From NCBI GenBank assembly GCA_017380435.1, contig JAFODZ010000015.1:1-36587 (forward strand): a stretch of 36,587 nt of DNA, written 5' to 3'. How positions within the stretch are numbered: the stretch's first letter is position 1; every line of letters begins with the position of its first letter. Below the pieces are notes generated by a model. It made no database searches. It had not been told where the DNA came from and worked only from the letters and a program-made list of their open reading frames with translations. This stretch comes from Oscillospiraceae bacterium (GTDB lineage: Bacteria > Bacillota > Clostridia > Oscillospirales > Oscillospiraceae). Shown here piece after piece: positions 34,193-36,587 of this stretch. Position numbers and translations under genes: made by a program.

Positions 34193-35176
34193 ATGAAACT
34201 GGAGCAAGCTTGCTTTCGCATCAGTTGCGGAGTTTTATTATTTGCGGTATTTTTGCGGCTTTTCGGCGGTGGAATCGCCGCCGATTGGCGCAAATTATCC
34301 CAAGATCCATCCATCGTGTCCTTGTTGCTGTACGCCGGAACGGGGAAAGTCTTCTCCTTTTCCCAAGCCACCGAGCCGGATTCCCCGCCGGAAGAACCCG
34401 AATTAACGGAAGAATCTGCCCAGACAGAGCCTGCCCCGCCCCTATTCACCCCGGAAGATGCCGCGCTCATCTGTGTAAAAAATCAGCCCGGCTACGCCTT
34501 CGATGTGCCGGCAATGCTGCTCTCGCCCCTTTCCTGGGATTTGACCGACACCCAGCCTACCGTCCTCATTCTCCATTCCCACACCTGCGAAAGCTACGAA
34601 AACACCGAAAACTACACCCCCTCCGACCCCTACCGAACCCACGACAGCCGCTATAATATGATCTCCATCGGCAGCCACCTGGCAGCCTGCCTGGAGGAGC
34701 GGGGCATTTCCGTCATCCACGATACCACCGTCTATGACTACCCCTCCTACAACGATGCCTACACCCTGTCCCGGCAGGCAGTAAAGCAGTATCTGAAAGA
34801 CTACCCCTCTATCCGGCTGGTGCTGGATATCCACCGGGACGCTTATGTCGATAGCGCCGGCAACCAGGCCAGCAACGCCATCACCATTGACGGCGAATCG
34901 TCCTCCCGGCTTATGCTGATAGCCGGCACAGGCCCATCCCATACCACCTGGGAGGATAATCTATCTTTGGCAGTAAAGCTGCAAGCCGTATTGGAAAAAG
35001 AACACCCCGGTCTTTGCCGGGATGTCACCTTGCGCACATATTATTTTAACCAGGATCTGTCGCCGGGGATGCTGCTGGTGGAGGTAGGCACCGCCGGAGA
35101 TACCCGGCAAGAGGCCCTCCGGGCCGCCGAGCTGCTGGCCGATGCCGTCGCCACCCTCGCCCCCGGCACCCAGTAA
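34193..35176 (+). CDS. spoIIP: Stage II sporulation protein P (SpoIIP)
   Basis: 327 residues. An N-terminal membrane anchor (about residues 8-25), an acidic/proline linker, then the SpoIIP hydrolase domain: TVLILHSHTCESY, HDSRYNMISIG, the VLDIHRDAYVD motif and late LLVEVGTAGDT, holding the conserved His and Glu residues. SpoIIP is an amidase and endopeptidase on peptidoglycan, working with SpoIID and SpoIIM in engulfment of the forespore, so it marks a spore-forming lineage. ATG 34193 is favoured: GGAAAGGA lies 7 bases ahead. It follows tadA's terminator; no clear sporulation promoter is visible between. Confidence 0.92.
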   Translation: MKLEQACFRISCGVLLFAVFLRLFGGGIAADWRKLSQDPSIVSLLLYAGTGKVFSFSQATEPDSPPEEPELTEESAQTEPAPPLFTPEDAALICVKNQPGYAFDVPAMLLSPLSWDLTDTQPTVLILHSHTCESYENTENYTPSDPYRTHDSRYNMISIGSHLAACLEERGISVIHDTTVYDYPSYNDAYTLSRQAVKQYLKDYPSIRLVLDIHRDAYVDSAGNQASNAITIDGESSSRLMLIAGTGPSHTTWEDNLSLAVKLQAVLEKEHPGLCRDVTLRTYYFNQDLSPGMLLVEVGTAGDTRQEALRAAELLADAVATLAPGTQ

Positions 35177-35216
35177 CCTCCTCCATATAAATTGGAATTT
35201 AGCTAACGAATTACTT

Positions 35217-35264
35217 GTAGGGGCGAACTGTGTTCGCCCGCGGGCGTTCGAAGAACGCCCCTAC
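35217..35264. repeat. Palindromic intergenic repeat
   Basis: GTAGGGGCG...CGCCCCTAC ends enclose inner GTTCGCCCG/CGGGCGTTCG type palindromes, a fully foldable 48-base element. It could also end the spoIIP transcript, as GATTTTATA follows. The 200-base gap 35177-35376 holds this, the next terminator and a 9-base inverted pair (GCTAACGAA near 35202, TTCGTTAGC near 35352). Confidence 0.6.
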
Positions 35265-35312
35265 GATTTTATACGATAAATCATAAGGTAAACAACCATT
35301 TACATTGCAAAA

Positions 35313-35337
35313 TTGCCCCCTCAAAACGAGGGGGCAA
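35313..35337 (-). terminator. Terminator of the DUF2975/HTH operon
   Basis: A 9-bp hairpin TTGCCCCCT / AGGGGGCAA (35313-35321 with 35329-35337, 7-base loop); on the minus strand it is followed by TTTTG, 40 bases past the HTH gene stop. Confidence 0.8.
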
Positions 35338-35376
35338 AGAGATTGCGCATATTTCGTTAGCACGCTAAACAATCAT

Positions 35377-35589
35377 TTATTCCCGATTCCGCTCGTATTC
35401 CAAAATATCCCCGGGCTGACAGTCCAGCACATCGCAGATAGCCTCCAAAGTCGAAAACCGGATGGCACTAACCCGACCATTTTTCAGCTTAGAAAGATTC
35501 ACATTGGCAACACCCACTTTTTCGGACAATTCATTCAGTGACATTTTCCGGTCAGCCATGATCCGGTCCAGACGCAAAATAATTGGCAT
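35377..35589 (-). CDS. YozG-like Cro/CI-family HTH regulator
   Basis: 70 residues, a bare helix-turn-helix: KMSLNELSEKVGVANVNLSKLKNG is the recognition unit, followed by FSTLEAICDVLDCQPGDILEYE, as in YozG-type regulators. It has an AGGAGG ribosome site placed at the end of the DUF2975 gene. Such regulators co-occur with DUF2975 membrane proteins. It probably binds the two palindromes upstream of the pair's promoter and represses its own operon; binding is inferred. Confidence 0.9.
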   Translation of the reverse strand: MPIILRLDRIMADRKMSLNELSEKVGVANVNLSKLKNGRVSAIRFSTLEAICDVLDCQPGDILEYERNRE

Positions 35590-35600
35590 AACTTACCTCC

Positions 35601-36215
35601 TCACAGCGTTTCGTCAGACAACTGCTGAAGCTGCACACCGTATTCAAAGATGTAGGATATCAGAAGCAGGACAAAAAATACGATCAAAAATGTCAGGTTG
35701 AAATCATAAACCACAGAAATATGGGTGATTGGACCATTCTCCATCAATGCAAGCAGACCAAGATTTTGCAGCATATTATGTGCTTCCAAGAACTTGGCAA
35801 CGTTATCCACAATGCCTACACCAACGCACACAAACCCGATTTTACGAATATCCCGGCCAACGGTAGGATAGAAGGGATTGCCCTGGCAAACCGACTGCAA
35901 AATCCTCCGGAAGCATCCAATAGCATAGCAAATGCCCGCAATGCACACAGCTCCCAGCAGTAAAAAGATCCCAAAATAGGTGAGCAAACTGGCATTGTCG
36001 GGGGTGTAACCCTCAGCCAGGGTGAAGACGATAGAACCTATTTCGATCTGGTGTTGGGTCTCACCGATCAAAAATGCAGGATCTATGGCGCTGATGATTG
36101 CAAGCAGAGCAAGGCAAACAATGCCGACACTCATGGCGATAATCAGGATCCGCTGGATTACCTTCAGAAAGGTATCGATCTTTTTTGCGTTTTTTTGCAT
36201 TTTGGCAGTATTCAT
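35601..36215 (-). CDS. DUF2975 membrane protein
   Basis: 204 residues with four membrane helices (around residues 22-45, 75-100, 120-140 and 170-192) and the DUF2975 type layout, including CYAIGCFRRILQSVCQGNPFYPTVGRDIRKIGFVCVGVG in the middle, given here as a region rather than a motif of known function. It starts at 36215 with a perfect AGGAGG and is translated with the small HTH protein. The family pairs with YozG-like regulators in many Firmicutes, possibly as a sensor or anti-regulator, unproven. Confidence 0.88.
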   Translation of the reverse strand: MNTAKMQKNAKKIDTFLKVIQRILIIAMSVGIVCLALLAIISAIDPAFLIGETQHQIEIGSIVFTLAEGYTPDNASLLTYFGIFLLLGAVCIAGICYAIGCFRRILQSVCQGNPFYPTVGRDIRKIGFVCVGVGIVDNVAKFLEAHNMLQNLGLLALMENGPITHISVVYDFNLTFLIVFFVLLLISYIFEYGVQLQQLSDETL

Positions 36216-36235
36216 AATAGCCTCCTAAATTTTTA

Positions 36236-36256
36236 ATTTAACGATTATCGTTAAAT
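36236..36256. promoter_or_regulatory. Operator palindrome, promoter-proximal
   Basis: A perfect 21-base palindrome, ATTTAACGAT-T-ATCGTTAAAT, just downstream of the -10 box. Its core TAACGATnATCGTTA is repeated upstream of the -35 box. Confidence 0.8.
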
Positions 36257-36258
36257 GC

Positions 36259-36287
36259 ATTATACACAGGTACTTAATGTTTGTCAA
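36259..36287 (-). promoter_or_regulatory. Consensus promoter of the DUF2975/HTH operon
   Basis: On the minus strand TTGACA (36287-36282), 17-base spacer, TATAAT (36264-36259): a full-consensus pair. It is bracketed by the two palindromes, so repressor bound at either would block polymerase. Confidence 0.9.
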
Positions 36288-36294
36288 TACCTTT

Positions 36295-36311
36295 TTAACG
36301 ATAATCGTTAA
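36295..36311. promoter_or_regulatory. Operator palindrome, distal copy
   Basis: A perfect 17-base palindrome TTAACGAT-A-ATCGTTAA with the same core as the proximal copy; the centres are 57 bases apart. Confidence 0.8.
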
Positions 36312-36337
36312 TTTTTAGGAGATGTACTATAAACCCT

Positions 36338-36434
36338 GTAGGGACCGGCGTCCACGACGGTCCTAAACAAATGAAAGAAATTTGCCCATTGAGGTAAAAT
36401 TTCTTTTCGGACAGTCCGGGAGGCCTGTCCCTAC
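36338..36434. repeat. Inverted-repeat element
   Basis: Ends GTAGGGAC (36338-36345) and GTCCCTAC (36427-36434) are perfect inverses; inner arms GACGGTCC/GGACAGTCC and AAAGAAATTT/AAATTTCTTT add further pairing. Similar in style to the 35217-35264 element, both opening with GTAGGG. Confidence 0.6.
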
Positions 36435-36444
36435 GACAATTGAT

Positions 36445-36587
36445 GCGATAAATTAGAATTTATATCGCTGACGCTCATAAATTCAATGCAAAATGTAAAA
36501 TGCAAAATGCATAATTAATGTGTCGCCAAAGGCGACTATTTGAAATCATTTTCGAAGAAAATACCATAATTTTGCATTATGCATTAT
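36445..36587. repeat. AT-rich repeat tract running off the window
   Basis: Contains a hairpin at 36445-36468 (GCGATAAATT... inverse), the short direct repeats GCAAAATGTAAAATGCAAAATG, hairpins GTCGCC/GGCGAC and ATTTTCGAAGAAAAT, and a final ATTTTGCATTATGCATTAT that is the inverse of the GCAAAATGCATAATT tract. No coding frame is supported. Confidence 0.5.

Noticed and set aside
33805..34942. Minus-strand frames opposite tadA and spoIIP
   Set aside because: They lie antisense to two clearly recognised genes and show no motifs.

Overview
This window looks like chromosomal DNA of a Gram-positive, spore-forming Clostridia-type bacterium, probably of the Oscillospirales. That placement is inference from family content: SpoIIP, a CpsB-type PHP phosphatase, EpsF/EpsG-like proteins, QueH, a YozG-type regulator with DUF2975, mixed-GC coding sequence, and gut-Firmicute-style dispersed intergenic repeats. 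No rRNA or taxonomic marker is present. Most of the window (about 1.1 to 26.6 kb) is one exopolysaccharide/capsule locus.

Layout. (1) 1-843: 3' end of a tyrosine recombinase running toward the 3' end of a tRNA-Ala(GGC), with an inverted-repeat element between them. (2) 8089-1061, minus strand: an operon with a strong promoter encoding an ABC exporter, a His-type S26 signal peptidase, a CpsB-like phosphatase, a membrane-anchored Ig-like protein and two tandem Wzc-like chain-length/BY-kinase fusions with tyrosine-rich tails. (3) 8186-9374, plus strand: a single GT4 glycosyltransferase with its own promoter and terminator. (4) 25095-9424, minus strand: a long tightly packed operon from one promoter: EpsG-like polymerase, EpsF-like GT4, acetyltransferase, GT2, GT4, a frameshifted acetyltransferase, GT2, GtrII-like membrane protein, a possible 44-residue membrane protein, two GT2 enzymes, an OafA-type acyltransferase, a DUF1919 protein, a GT32/pyruvyltransferase fusion, a Wzx flippase and another acetyltransferase. 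(5) 25.1-27.9 kb: VanZ-like gene, initiating sugar-phosphate transferase and an NTP_transf_5 protein. (6) 27.99-33.5 kb, minus strand: an operon of queH, a THUMP RNA methyltransferase, a lipid kinase, a membrane-anchored lipase and a ComEC-like metallo-beta-lactamase lipoprotein. (7) 33.6-35.2 kb, plus strand: tadA and spoIIP. (8) 35.4-36.3 kb: a DUF2975/HTH pair with two palindromic operators bracketing its promoter, then repeat-rich DNA to the end.

How it fits together (inference from families): the sugar transferase loads the first sugar phosphate on undecaprenyl phosphate. GT2, GT4 and GT32 enzymes extend the repeat unit. Acetyl-, acyl- and pyruvyltransferases decorate it, Wzx flips it, the EpsG/Wzy-like protein polymerises it, and the two Wzz-BY-kinases with the CpsB phosphatase control chain length. 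The least explained parts are the S26 peptidase/ABC exporter/NTP_transf_5 set, the Ig-like protein, the GT32-pyruvyltransferase fusion, and an acetyltransferase interrupted exactly at an A AAA AAG heptamer.
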